Positions 7,221 to 15,105 of a DNA stretch of 40,888 nucleotides are shown in pieces. The stretch spans positions 1 to 40,888 of the forward strand of contig DXES01000163.1 of NCBI GenBank assembly GCA_019114825.1, read 5' to 3'. The notes beneath the pieces are model-generated. The model was not told the DNA's origin. It searched no databases and saw nothing but the letters and a program-made list of their open reading frames with translations. Within the stretch, counting starts at the first letter, position 1. The number at the start of each line of letters is the position of its first letter. This stretch comes from Candidatus Anaerotruncus excrementipullorum (GTDB taxonomy: Bacteria > Bacillota > Clostridia > Oscillospirales > Ruminococcaceae). Both the position numbers and the translations under genes were made by a program.

Positions 7221-7556
7221 ATGTTGTGGCGGAGGCTGGCGGTCCTTTTCCCCCTCTGCATTTTATTGGTACCGGCGTCCCTCTCCCTGGGCTTTCGCCT
7301 GCGGCCCCCGGTAATCGGCGCTGTGACCGGGGCAGAGGCAGAGGTTTTGGTGACCGGCGGGGTGCGCTACCTGGCGGTGGACCCCGCCGAAAATGGCATG
7401 GGCGCCTATTCCTACGCCGACCGGGGGAAATTCCTGGGGATCGCCCGCAGCGGGGAGCGCACTCTGCGGGTCTATGCGGTGAAGGGGGACGAGGAGGAAA
7501 GGCTCCGCTATGTCCTGTGGGAGTGGGAGGGGCGTTTCTATGTCCGGGCGGAGTGA
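7221..7556 (+). CDS. Small exported protein, unknown function
   Basis: This 111-aa protein has an N-terminal hydrophobic segment (about residues 4-24) that could be a signal peptide or a single membrane anchor, then an approximately 85-residue polar domain rich in beta-type sequence (LVTGGVRYLAVDP, RYVLWEWEGRFYVR). I do not recognise the family. It starts 14 bp after the serine hydrolase stop with AAGGGGGG upstream and ends just before a strong terminator, so it is the last gene of the operon. Confidence 0.75.
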   Translation: MLWRRLAVLFPLCILLVPASLSLGFRLRPPVIGAVTGAEAEVLVTGGVRYLAVDPAENGMGAYSYADRGKFLGIARSGERTLRVYAVKGDEEERLRYVLWEWEGRFYVRAE

Positions 7557-7577
7557 TCTTTCCAAACCCGGCAAAGG

Positions 7578-7626
7578 GCGGTCCCGCCCCTGCGGCTGCA
7601 GGGGCGGGACCGCACACAGTTTTTTT
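7578..7626 (+). terminator. Operon terminator
   Basis: A 16-bp perfect stem GCGGTCCCGCCCCTGC / GCAGGGGCGGGACCGC with a GGCT loop, followed 6 nt later by TTTTTTT. It closes the hydrolase operon. Confidence 0.85.
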
Positions 7627-7750
7627 ACAATTTGGACGCGGCCGGTTCTCGGTTCCTCCAAACCAGGGACATATTCCCCTGGTATCCTAGGGGCATACAC
7701 AGAACATTCCCCCTTGCCGCATCCCGCGGGATGCAGAAAGGAGCGTCCAT

Positions 7751-7891
7751 ATGCTGCAAGCGTTCACCCTCCGTTTTTTCCCCCGCCTGGCCCAATGGTT
7801 GGGCGCACCCGCCCTGCTGCGGATCCATCTGCTTTTCAGGCAGATGGGACTGGCCTCGCCGCTGGCGCCCGCCTGCCGCCGGGCCCGCTAA
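7751..7891 (+). CDS. Small ORF, 46-aa cationic hydrophobic peptide
   Basis: This ORF is not in the ORF track. AGAAAGGAG (7735-7743) sits 7 nt before the ATG. The predicted 46-aa peptide has seven Arg, one His, no Lys and no acidic residue, with Leu/Phe/Trp-rich stretches (FTLRFFPRLAQWLG, LLRIHLLFRQ). This is the profile of a membrane-active or antimicrobial-like peptide or a type I toxin, but no family is recognised. A perfect 16-bp palindrome (GCATCCCGCGGGATGC, 7719-7734) abuts the ribosome binding site, and a CCCCT/AGGGG dyad lies 30 bp further up. The unit is isolated by terminators on both sides. The high GC content makes chance ORFs common, so the call rests on the ribosome binding site and the isolation. 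Confidence 0.5.
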   Translation: MLQAFTLRFFPRLAQWLGAPALLRIHLLFRQMGLASPLAPACRRAR

Positions 7892-7906
7892 AATAGACGG
7901 CACCCC

Positions 7907-7949
7907 AAAAGCCGCCCCGCCCGTCAAATTACGGGCGGGGCGGCTTTTT
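7907..7949. terminator. Bidirectional terminator
   Basis: An 18-bp perfect stem (AAAAGCCGCCCCGCCCGT / ACGGGCGGGGCGGCTTTT) with a 6-nt loop. It lies between the 46-codon ORF and the convergent RNA methyltransferase gene and can serve both. Confidence 0.85.
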
Positions 7950-7955
7950 GCCGGT

Positions 7956-9104
7956 TCAAGGGGCCTTGGGGCCGGAGGACTTGGGGGAAAAATACATATA
8001 GAGGTTGCAGCGGATCATACCGTTATACAGCTTGCGGCGGCGGGTGGCCGGGCGGCCGTACAGCTCCTCAAACCCCTCCTGGGAGGAGATGATGTAGCAG
8101 CCGGCCCCCTCCCGCTGGGGGAACACCCGCCCCAGGGTACGGCAGACCTCCTCCGCATGGGCGGCATCCATCAGCCGCTCGCCGTAGGGCGGGTTGGTGA
8201 GCAGGATGCAGGGGCCCTCCGGCGGGGTAAAGTCCGCCAGGTCCGCCTGCTTTACCCGGATGCGGGAGGCCACCCCCGCCTTGGCGGCGTTCTCCCGGGT
8301 GAGCTGCACCGCCGCCGGGTCCAGGTCGGAGGCATAGGCCACAAACGGCGCCTCCCGGCGCACCTGCTCCACCGCCTGCTGGCGCAGCCGGTCAAAGGTG
8401 CCGTCCTGGAAGCAGGCCCACTGCTGGGCGGCAAACCGGCGGCGGATGCCGGGGGCGATGTTCAGCGCCTTCAGGGCCGCCTCGATCACCAGGGTGCCCG
8501 AGCCGCACATGGGGTCGCAGACCACCGAATCCCCCCGCACCCGGGCCAGGTCCACAATGCCCGCCGCCAGCGTCTCTTTGATGGGGGCCTCGTTGGAGCG
8601 GGCCCGGTAGCCCCGTTTATGCAGGCCGGGGCCGGAGGTATCCAGCAGTAAGGTCGCCCGGTCCCGGTGGAGGGTGAACTGCACCTGGTAGACCGGGCCG
8701 GTCTCGTTGAACCACTGGCGGTGGTAGACCCCCTCCAGCCGCCGGACGATCGCCCGCTTGACGATCGACTGGCAGTCGGGGACGCTGTGGAGCTTGGAAT
8801 TCACCGACCAGCCCTTCACCGGGAACTGGCCGTCCTCCCCGATGTAGTCCTCCCAGGGCAGGGCGGCGGTCCGGTCGAACAGCTCGGAAAAGCTCTCCGC
8901 CGAAAACTCCCCCAGTACGATCCCCACCCGTTCGGCGGTGCGCAGCCACAGGTTGGCCTGGGCCACCAGGGAGAGATCCCCCTCGAAGGTGACCCGGCCG
9001 TCGGTGACGGTGATATTTTCGCCCCCCAGCTTGCGCACCTCAAAGCTCAGGACGCTCTCCAGCCCAAATAGGCAGGGGCAGAGCAGTTTGACCCGTTTTC
9101 CCAT
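7956..9104 (-). CDS. THUMP-domain class I RNA methyltransferase (RlmL/YpsC-like)
   Basis: The 382-aa protein has an N-terminal THUMP-type RNA-binding region (about 1-160) and a Rossmann methyltransferase domain containing DPMCGSGTLVIEA (SAM-binding) and LLTNPPYGERL (NPPY catalytic motif of N-methyltransferases). This matches the Firmicutes YpsC/RlmL family, which methylates a guanine of 23S rRNA; the exact site is inferred from the family. The track's 634-aa ORF starts far too early. I place the start at 9104, 6 nt after AGAGGG; an ATG two codons upstream is too close to that site. A promoter (9153-9181) lies directly upstream. Confidence 0.92.
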   Translation of the reverse strand: MGKRVKLLCPCLFGLESVLSFEVRKLGGENITVTDGRVTFEGDLSLVAQANLWLRTAERVGIVLGEFSAESFSELFDRTAALPWEDYIGEDGQFPVKGWSVNSKLHSVPDCQSIVKRAIVRRLEGVYHRQWFNETGPVYQVQFTLHRDRATLLLDTSGPGLHKRGYRARSNEAPIKETLAAGIVDLARVRGDSVVCDPMCGSGTLVIEAALKALNIAPGIRRRFAAQQWACFQDGTFDRLRQQAVEQVRREAPFVAYASDLDPAAVQLTRENAAKAGVASRIRVKQADLADFTPPEGPCILLTNPPYGERLMDAAHAEEVCRTLGRVFPQREGAGCYIISSQEGFEELYGRPATRRRKLYNGMIRCNLYMYFSPKSSGPKAP

Positions 9105-9152
9105 TGACATCCCTCTTCCCACCGGCCCAGGGCCGGGCGTTTTCCTTCTTTG

Positions 9153-9181
9153 ATGATACCACACCGGCTGGCAAATGGCAA
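9153..9181 (-). promoter_or_regulatory. Promoter of the RNA methyltransferase gene
   Basis: On the minus strand there is TTGCCA, a 17-bp spacer and TATCAT, about 40 nt before the predicted start codon. Confidence 0.65.
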
Positions 9182-9196
9182 CCGCGCCCGGGCAGC

Positions 9197-9222
9197 AAAA
9201 GGGGCGGGGGTTCCCCCGCCCC
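9197..9222 (-). terminator. Terminator after the patatin-like gene
   Basis: A 10-bp stem GGGGCGGGGG / CCCCCGCCCC with a 2-nt centre, followed by TTTTGC on the minus strand, a few bases after the stop at 9227. Confidence 0.7.
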
Positions 9223-9226
9223 TCCT

Positions 9227-9913
9227 TTAGAGCAGTTTTTCGTAGCATTCCGGCAGCAGGGCCCGGGCCTGGGCCCGGACCTCCCCGGCGGAGGGCCCCT
9301 CCACCTGGCAGAAGACATCCGCCCTTTTGGCGGTGAGGGCGGCGATGGTATCCGCCGCGATCTGGGCGGGGCGGCCGCCCCCGGCGAAGGAGGCCGCCAG
9401 CAGCTTCTCCATCCCCGCCATGCGCAGCGGGAAAAAGGGGCAGCCGTAGCGGGCCGCGAAGTCGCACAGGCGCAGCTGGGCCCACCTTTGGGGCGGACTC
9501 TCCCCATAGGGGCAGAGGGCCGCCCCCAAAGCGGCGCGCTCGTTTCCCGCAAGGGGATAGACCTTCAGGTTCCAGGCATCCGAGCGCAGGCTGTCGCAAA
9601 AGATGGCGGCGACGCCGGTCTCCACATCCACGCTGCAGAGGGCCACGGGCAGTTTGCAGCTCCCCGCCAGCGCCCCCGCCCGCTCCAGGCGGGCAAGCCC
9701 CCCATGGGGGGTGCGGGCATGGGAAAAGTCCTCCATCAGCGCCTCCACCTGGGCGGCGGCAAACCCCCGGGCCCATAAAAAGGCGGGCAGCGCCGCCAGG
9801 GAACTGGCGGAGAGCATCCCCAGGGGCAGGCCCCCCGCCTCCAGCTCCTCCAAAAAGCAATGGGCATTTGCGGCGCTCTCCCCGCTGCCGGAAAAGGCCA
9901 GGCCGAGTTTCAT
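9227..9913 (-). CDS. Degenerate patatin-like protein
   Basis: The 228-aa protein aligns by pattern with bacterial patatin-like phospholipases: an N-terminal LAFSGSGESAANAHCFLEEL where active members have a GGGxRG loop, then GGLPLGMLSASSLAALPAFL where the GxSxG elbow should be. Here the elbow reads SASSL (residues 35-39), so a Ser remains but both glycines are gone. The oxyanion loop is SGSGES. A later CDFAARYGCPFFPLR fits the place of the family's D-G-[GA] motif, with the Asp kept and the Gly lost. It is shorter than typical members. It is probably a catalytically weakened or non-enzymatic relative. A GGGAGG site precedes the ATG. It is convergent with nothing and read toward rlmL, but separated from it by a terminator. 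Confidence 0.6.
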   Translation of the reverse strand: MKLGLAFSGSGESAANAHCFLEELEAGGLPLGMLSASSLAALPAFLWARGFAAAQVEALMEDFSHARTPHGGLARLERAGALAGSCKLPVALCSVDVETGVAAIFCDSLRSDAWNLKVYPLAGNERAALGAALCPYGESPPQRWAQLRLCDFAARYGCPFFPLRMAGMEKLLAASFAGGGRPAQIAADTIAALTAKRADVFCQVEGPSAGEVRAQARALLPECYEKLL

Positions 9914-10036
9914 GGCAGACCTCCCTGTGTGAGATGCAGCCGCAGCGCGGCCGGATGGGCCGCGCCCGGGCGCCCCTCCCCGGCGGGAGGGGCTACCAAT
10001 ATCCTATGCCGCCCGCCTGTCCGGCGGCACAGCCCC

Positions 10037-11632
10037 TCAGCTCTTGGGCGGCGCCCAGGCGGCCATCAGCGCCAGGGCGGTGCGCAGGCCATCCACCGCC
10101 GCGCTCATGATCCCCCCGGCATAGCCCGCCCCCTCGGCGCAGGGGTAGAGTCCCGCCGCCCCCGGGGCCTGGAAGTTTTCCCCCCGCAGGATCCGCACCG
10201 GGGAGGAGGTCCGGGTCTCCACGCCGGTGAGCACCCCGTCCGCCCCGTCAAAGCCGGGCAGCTTGCGGCCGAACACCCGCAGCCCCAGCTGCAGCATCCC
10301 GGTGATCTGGCGGGGGAACAGCGCCCCAAAGTCGCACCCGGTCACCCCCAGGGCGTAGGTGGGGGCCACCCGCCCCAGCCGCAGGCCGGGTTTCCCCGCC
10401 AAAAAGCTGCCCACATCCTGGGCGGGGGCCCGGTAGCCGCCGCCTCCCGCCCGGAAGGCCGCCTCCTCCAGCCGCCGCTGGAGGGCCACCCCATCCAAAG
10501 GATGGCTGCCATACTGGGCGGGGGCCACCCCCACCACCAAGGCGGCGTTGGCGTTCTGCCCGTCCCGGGCAAAGTAGCTCATGCCGTTGGTGACCACCCG
10601 GCCCTCCTCCGAGGCGGCGGGCACCACCCTGCCCCCCGGGCACATGCAGAAGGTGTAGACCCCCTGCTCCCCCACCCGGTGGGAGAGCTGGTATTCCCCC
10701 ACCGGCAGGGCGGGATGCCCCGCCAACGCCCCATACAGCCCCCGGTCGATCTCGGATTGGAGGTGCTCGATGCGCACCCCCACCGAAAACGGCTTGGGCT
10801 CCAGGGCCAGGCCCCGGTCCAGCAGCATCTGGAAGGTGTCCCGGGCGCTGTGGCCGGTGGCCAAAACCAGCGCCTGGGCAGGCAGCCAGCCCCCCTCCAG
10901 CTCCACCGCCCGCAGGGCCCCATCCCGCAGGTCCAGCCCCAGCAGCGGGGTCTCGAACCGCACCTCGCCCCCCAGCCGCAGGATCTCCTGGCGGATGGCC
11001 TGCACCACCCCCCGCAGCCGGTCGGTACCGATGTGGGGCTTCTGGCGGTGGAGGATCTCCGGCGGGGCGCCAAACCGCACCAGCTCCCGCAGCACATAGC
11101 TGCATTTGGGGTCCCCGATGCGGGTGGTGAGCTTGCCGTCCGAGAAGGTGCCCGCGCCGCCCTCCCCGAACTGGACGTTGGTGGCCGGGTCCAGGACGCC
11201 GGTGCGCCAAAACGCCTCCACCGCCTGCACCCGCCGCTCCATACAGGCCCCCCGCTCCAAAATGACCGGGCGGTAGCCGTTTTTGGCCAGCAGCAGCCCG
11301 GCAAACATCCCCGCCGGGCCAAATCCGGCGATGACCGGGCGGTGTTCCAGGGGCCGCTCCCCAATTTTTACCTCCAGCGGCTCCTCCCGGCGGAGCACCA
11401 CCCGCCGGCTGGCAGCCCGGCGCACCGCCTGCTCCTCCCCCTCGTAGAGGCGGACGGAGACCGAGTGGACAAAGTGGACGTTCCCCCGGCGGCGGGCATC
11501 CAGGGAGGTCTTTGCGATGCTGGCGCTCTCCACCGCCTGGGGCGGCACCCCCAACAGGCGCAGGGCCTCCTCCACCGCCGCCTGGGCGGGCTGCTCCAGG
11601 GAGGTGACGAGATCGTTGATGAGAATTGGCAT
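10037..11632 (-). CDS. COG2509-type FAD-dependent oxidoreductase
   Basis: The 531-aa protein belongs to the uncharacterised FAD-dependent dehydrogenase group COG2509. It has an N-terminal domain of about 90 residues specific to this family, the Rossmann FAD motif GFGPAG (103-108) followed by ILERG, the family stretch VQFGEGGAGTFSDGKL, and a second nucleotide-binding-type ATGHSARD. The C-terminal GAGYAGGIMSAAVDGL is typical of FAD proteins of this group. The substrate is not established. AAAGGAG lies 6 nt before the ATG. The gene follows cdaR in the same direction, but a hairpin lies between them. Confidence 0.9.
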   Translation of the reverse strand: MPILINDLVTSLEQPAQAAVEEALRLLGVPPQAVESASIAKTSLDARRRGNVHFVHSVSVRLYEGEEQAVRRAASRRVVLRREEPLEVKIGERPLEHRPVIAGFGPAGMFAGLLLAKNGYRPVILERGACMERRVQAVEAFWRTGVLDPATNVQFGEGGAGTFSDGKLTTRIGDPKCSYVLRELVRFGAPPEILHRQKPHIGTDRLRGVVQAIRQEILRLGGEVRFETPLLGLDLRDGALRAVELEGGWLPAQALVLATGHSARDTFQMLLDRGLALEPKPFSVGVRIEHLQSEIDRGLYGALAGHPALPVGEYQLSHRVGEQGVYTFCMCPGGRVVPAASEEGRVVTNGMSYFARDGQNANAALVVGVAPAQYGSHPLDGVALQRRLEEAAFRAGGGGYRAPAQDVGSFLAGKPGLRLGRVAPTYALGVTGCDFGALFPRQITGMLQLGLRVFGRKLPGFDGADGVLTGVETRTSSPVRILRGENFQAPGAAGLYPCAEGAGYAGGIMSAAVDGLRTALALMAAWAPPKS

Positions 11633-11652
11633 AGGCGCTCCTTTGCAGCAAA

Positions 11653-11680
11653 CAGGGCGTCCGGCCAGCCGGACGCCCTG
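11653..11680 (-). terminator. Hairpin between cdaR and the FAD oxidoreductase gene
   Basis: A 12-bp perfect stem CAGGGCGTCCGG / CCGGACGCCCTG with a 4-nt loop, followed on the minus strand by only TTTGC. It may be a partial terminator at the end of cdaA-cdaR. Confidence 0.55.
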
Positions 11681-11699
11681 GCAGTTGGTTTTGCAGCGG

Positions 11700-13004
11700 T
11701 CAGCGTTCCTGGATGGTGACCACGGCGGTGTATTCGCCGATGGCCCACACCAGCCCCTTGCCCGGGGCGGAGATCTTCACCGGCAGGCTGAACGGCCCCG
11801 GCACCACATCCCGGTCGGACAGGTCCACCGTGGCCACCAGGTCGCTGCCCATGAGGGTCTCCAGCGCCTGCTGGCTGCCCACCACATGCACCCCGCTGAT
11901 GCTGGGGGTCTCCACCGTGGCGGTGTAGTTGATGGGCACGTTTACCACCCGGATGTTTTCCCCGGGAATGGTGAAGTTCGCCTGGGTCATCCCGGACATG
12001 TTCACCTCCACCGAGACGGTGTGCACATCCGACAGGTTGACACAGCCGGTGGGCAGCACCGAATCCACGTCAAACAGGAAGATGGAGTTCTCGGGGGTCA
12101 CCTCGCTGAAGTTGATAAAGCCCAGGTCCAGCCGGTCGTAGGAGTCCACCACATCCTCCGGGCCGGCCACCTGGATGGAGGCCACCGACAGCCGGTCGTC
12201 GATCTGGCTGAGGGGCAGGCCGGAGGGGACGTTGGTGTAGTCGAAGCTCAGGGCCATCGACTTCTTCTTGTAGACCGGGATGGTGATGTCCGCCGTATCC
12301 GTATCCAGGGTCAATAGCTCCTGGTCCAGCACATTGCCCTCCACATCATAGAGGACGATGGGGCTGGAGATGGTGCGGCTGCCGGTGAGCGGCTCGGTGA
12401 ACTGGGCGGAGACCACACACCGGTCGATCCGGTTGATGGCGCTCTCCGGGCCGGTGACGGTGATGGTGCGGGGGTTGAGGACGGTGTCCATCCCCACATA
12501 GTCCTCCGGCACCTGCAGGCCGTCGATGTCGGCGGTGAGGTCAAACCGGCGGCTGGTGAGCCGGGCCACCTGGATCTCCAGGGTGGCGGGGGAGATGGGG
12601 TCGATGCTCTGCAGGCGGAACCCCTTGCCATACCGGTCGCCCACATTGTAGTTGAGGGTGCGGTTGCCGTAGAGGGTCACCTCATAGGTGCCCGGCCCGG
12701 TGATGCCCGACAGGTCGGCCTGGATGTCGATATCCGCGGGGCCCACGCCCCCCACCACCGACCGGTCCCCCTCGATGGCCACCGTGGCGGTGGCGCTGCG
12801 CCCATCCACAATGGTCAGGTTCAGGGGCAGCAGCACCTCCCGCTCCGCCTGGGCCAGGTCCACCTGGACGTTGCGTATCTGGGCGGAGACGTTGCGGTCC
12901 ACCGAGCTGACCACCACCAGCCAGGAGAGCACCGCCATCACCAGGGAAAAGACGATCAAAAACCGCTTATCGTCAAACAGCTTGCCAAGGTCCAGCTTTT
13001 TCAT
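11700..13004 (-). CDS. cdaR: CdaR, YbbR-domain regulator of diadenylate cyclase
   Basis: The 434-aa protein has a short cytoplasmic N-terminus, one membrane helix (about residues 14-33, FLIVFSLVMAVLSWLVVV) and an external part made of repeated YbbR domains, probably four by the recurring pattern. CdaR binds the membrane cyclase CdaA and tunes c-di-AMP synthesis. The ATG overlaps the cdaA stop codon by 4 bp and has AGGAGGGGG upstream, so the two are coupled. The usual third gene, glmM, does not follow; a COG2509 oxidoreductase gene is next. Confidence 0.92.
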   Translation of the reverse strand: MKKLDLGKLFDDKRFLIVFSLVMAVLSWLVVVSSVDRNVSAQIRNVQVDLAQAEREVLLPLNLTIVDGRSATATVAIEGDRSVVGGVGPADIDIQADLSGITGPGTYEVTLYGNRTLNYNVGDRYGKGFRLQSIDPISPATLEIQVARLTSRRFDLTADIDGLQVPEDYVGMDTVLNPRTITVTGPESAINRIDRCVVSAQFTEPLTGSRTISSPIVLYDVEGNVLDQELLTLDTDTADITIPVYKKKSMALSFDYTNVPSGLPLSQIDDRLSVASIQVAGPEDVVDSYDRLDLGFINFSEVTPENSIFLFDVDSVLPTGCVNLSDVHTVSVEVNMSGMTQANFTIPGENIRVVNVPINYTATVETPSISGVHVVGSQQALETLMGSDLVATVDLSDRDVVPGPFSLPVKISAPGKGLVWAIGEYTAVVTIQER

Positions 13005-13858
13005 GCGTTCTTCCCCCTCCTGCGGTCAAACAGCCGGTTGGTGGGCTCCGACTCCGGAGAAGGGGCCAGCTCGGCATTTAAGTACTCCCGCAGGCGGCTG
13101 AGGGAGACGCCCCGGGTCAATTTTCCGTTGCGGCAGAGGGTGATGAGGCCGGTCTCCTCCGAGACCACCACCACAATGGCGTCGCTGGTCTCGCTCATGC
13201 CCAGGGCGGCCCGGTGGCGGGTGCCCAGCTCCCGGCTGATCTCCCGGTTGTCCGAAAGGGGCAAAAAGCACCCCGCCGCATGCAGCCGGCCGTCCCGGAT
13301 GATCATGGCCCCATCGTGGAGGGGGGAGTTGGGGAAGAAGATGTTGCCGATCAGCTCGGGGGAGGGGGCGGAGTCGATGACGGTGCCGGTCTTGATGATC
13401 TCCCCCAGCTTGGTGTCCCGCTCGATGACCATCAGGGCCCCGATCTTCTCCTGGGAGAGGACGCCGGCCTCCTCCACCAGGTCGTGGACCAGCTTTTCCC
13501 ACTTGCCCTGGCTGTCCTGTTCCGCCAGGCCGGAGGTGAACACCTGGAACTTCCCGATCCGGGAGCGGCCCACCTGCTCCAGCGCCCGGCGCAGCTCCGG
13601 CTGGAAAACCACCACCATGGCGATAAAGCCGATGGAGAGCACGTTTTCGGTGAGGAACCGCATGGTGCGCAGCGGCACCGCCTGGGCCACCGCATAGAAC
13701 ACCAACAGGACCGCAATGCCCTTCACCAGCTGGGCCGCGCGGGTCTCCCGCACCAATTTGATCGCCTGGTAGATCAGATAGGCCATCAACAGGATGTCGA
13801 TGGCGTCCCTCCACTCGAAGGTATGAAAGGTATTGAGGAACTCTGTAAATTGGTTCAT
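13001..13858 (-). CDS. cdaA: CdaA, membrane-bound diadenylate cyclase
   Basis: The 285-aa enzyme joins two ATP molecules into c-di-AMP, the second messenger for potassium, osmolyte and cell-wall homeostasis. It has three N-terminal membrane helices (about residues 18-85), a linker and the DAC domain with the DGA motif (182-184, HDGAMII) and RHR motif (214-216, GTRHRAALG). The length is normal. AAAGGAGCGG precedes the ATG. A promoter at 13922-13949 and a hairpin at the start of the mRNA lie upstream. Confidence 0.97.
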   Translation of the reverse strand: MNQFTEFLNTFHTFEWRDAIDILLMAYLIYQAIKLVRETRAAQLVKGIAVLLVFYAVAQAVPLRTMRFLTENVLSIGFIAMVVVFQPELRRALEQVGRSRIGKFQVFTSGLAEQDSQGKWEKLVHDLVEEAGVLSQEKIGALMVIERDTKLGEIIKTGTVIDSAPSPELIGNIFFPNSPLHDGAMIIRDGRLHAAGCFLPLSDNREISRELGTRHRAALGMSETSDAIVVVVSEETGLITLCRNGKLTRGVSLSRLREYLNAELAPSPESEPTNRLFDRRRGKNA

Positions 13859-13882
13859 ACCGTCCGCTCCTTTGGATTTCTG

Positions 13883-13909
13883 CCCCGCGGCTGTGGGAGA
13901 GCCGCGGGG
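13883..13909 (-). promoter_or_regulatory. Stable hairpin at the 5' end of the cdaA mRNA
   Basis: A 10-bp perfect stem CCCCGCGGCT / AGCCGCGGGG with a 7-nt loop lies between the cdaA promoter and the start codon and has no U-tract on the minus strand. It is probably a 5'-UTR stabilising element or a partial block on readthrough from the upstream gene. Confidence 0.45.
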
Positions 13910-13921
13910 CCGCCTGTCTTT

Positions 13922-13949
13922 ATTTTATCATACGCTGGCGTTAAATCAA
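13922..13949 (-). promoter_or_regulatory. Promoter of cdaA-cdaR
   Basis: On the minus strand there is TTGATT, a 16-bp spacer and TAAAAT, located just after the cysteine desulfurase stop codon. Confidence 0.6.
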
Positions 13950-13974
13950 TCCCTTTTTGTTTCCAGCCGGAAAT

Positions 13975-15105
13975 TCAGGGGGTTTGGGCCGCCTTTTCCA
14001 CCGCCTGCACCAGCAGCCGGGCCTCTTCGGGGGTGTTGAACGCCCCCACGCTGGCCCGCACCGCCCCCGTCTCCAGGGTGCCAAATTTCTGGTGGGCCAG
14101 AGGCGCGCAGTGCAGCCCGCCCCGCAGGGCGAACCCCGCCCGGTTGAGCAGCCGGGCGGTCTCCTCCGAGTGCAGGCCCTCCAGGTTGAAGCTGACCACC
14201 GGCAGCGCCCCCCGGGGCAGGAGCCGCACCCGGGGAATCCGGGCCAGCCCCGCATAGAGGACATCCGCCACCGCCCGTTCCCGCCGGGCAACCGCCTCCA
14301 TCCCCTGCTCCTTTAAAAACCGGAGCCCCGCCCCCAGGCCCAGGATGCCAGGGGTGTTCACCGTGCCCGCCTCCAGGCGGTCGGGCAGCAGCTCCGGCTG
14401 GTTGTAGTCGGCGGAGAGGCTGCCGGTGCCCCCCTGGAGCAGCGGGCGCAGCAGCCCGCCGCGGCGGGTGACCAGCAGGCCGGTGCCCGCAGGGCCATAG
14501 AGCCCCTTGTGGCCGGCGGTGCAGAGGAAGTCGATGCCCATCGCCTCCATATCCAGCGGCTCCACCCCCGCCGTCTGGGCGGCGTCCACCCCAAAGAGCA
14601 CCCCCGCCCCGGCGGCCAGCTCTGCCAGCGCCCCAATGGGCAGCCGCCAGCCCACCAGGTTGGAGCCGTGGGTGCAGAGGATCAGCCGGGTATTGGGGGC
14701 CAGGCAGCGGCGAAACGCCTCCACCGTCTCCCCGTCCTCCCGGGAGGTCCTGGCCACGCTGTAGGTGATGACCCCCTGCTGGGCCAGGGTGTGCACCGGC
14801 CGCAGCACCGAGTTGTGCTCCAGGTCGGAGATCACCACATGGTCCCCCTGGCGCAGTAGGCCATGGATCACCAGGTTCAGGGCATGGGTGCAGTTTTGGG
14901 TGAATACCACCTGCTCCGGCCCGGCGGCGCCGAAAAATTCCGCCGCCGCCTCCCGCACCCCGTACACCTGCCCGGCGGTGCGCAGGGACAGGTCGTGGCC
15001 GCTGCGGCCGGGGTTGGCGCCGTAAAGGGTGAACGCCTCCGCCACCGCCTGCCCCACCTGGGGCGGCTTGGGAAAGGTGGTGGCCGCGTTGTCAAAATAG
15101 ATCAT
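13975..15105 (-). CDS. Cysteine desulfurase family protein (class V aminotransferase fold)
   Basis: The 376-aa PLP enzyme has the N-terminal YFDNAATTFPKP, the PLP-contact VDAAQ (Asp174), the Schiff-base lysine K200 in TAGHKGLYGP and a catalytic cysteine C333 in RGGLHCAPLAH. It removes sulfur from cysteine, or selenium from selenocysteine, as a persulfide/perselenide. The track's ORF is extended; the true start at 15105 follows AGGAGGGAG and overlaps the stop of the DUF3343 gene. This pairing, common in Clostridia, suggests that sulfur or selenium is handed to the small partner protein. No isc/suf scaffold gene is adjacent, so general Fe-S assembly is less likely. Confidence 0.9.
   Translation of the reverse strand: MIYFDNAATTFPKPPQVGQAVAEAFTLYGANPGRSGHDLSLRTAGQVYGVREAAAEFFGAAGPEQVVFTQNCTHALNLVIHGLLRQGDHVVISDLEHNSVLRPVHTLAQQGVITYSVARTSREDGETVEAFRRCLAPNTRLILCTHGSNLVGWRLPIGALAELAAGAGVLFGVDAAQTAGVEPLDMEAMGIDFLCTAGHKGLYGPAGTGLLVTRRGGLLRPLLQGGTGSLSADYNQPELLPDRLEAGTVNTPGILGLGAGLRFLKEQGMEAVARRERAVADVLYAGLARIPRVRLLPRGALPVVSFNLEGLHSEETARLLNRAGFALRGGLHCAPLAHQKFGTLETGAVRASVGAFNTPEEARLLVQAVEKAAQTP

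Noticed and set aside
9860-11719. 619-aa plus-strand ORF opposite the COG2509 gene
   Set aside because: It is the antisense of real genes on the minus strand; the amino-acid content (His, Gly, Pro, Gln repeats) is typical of GC-rich shadow frames.
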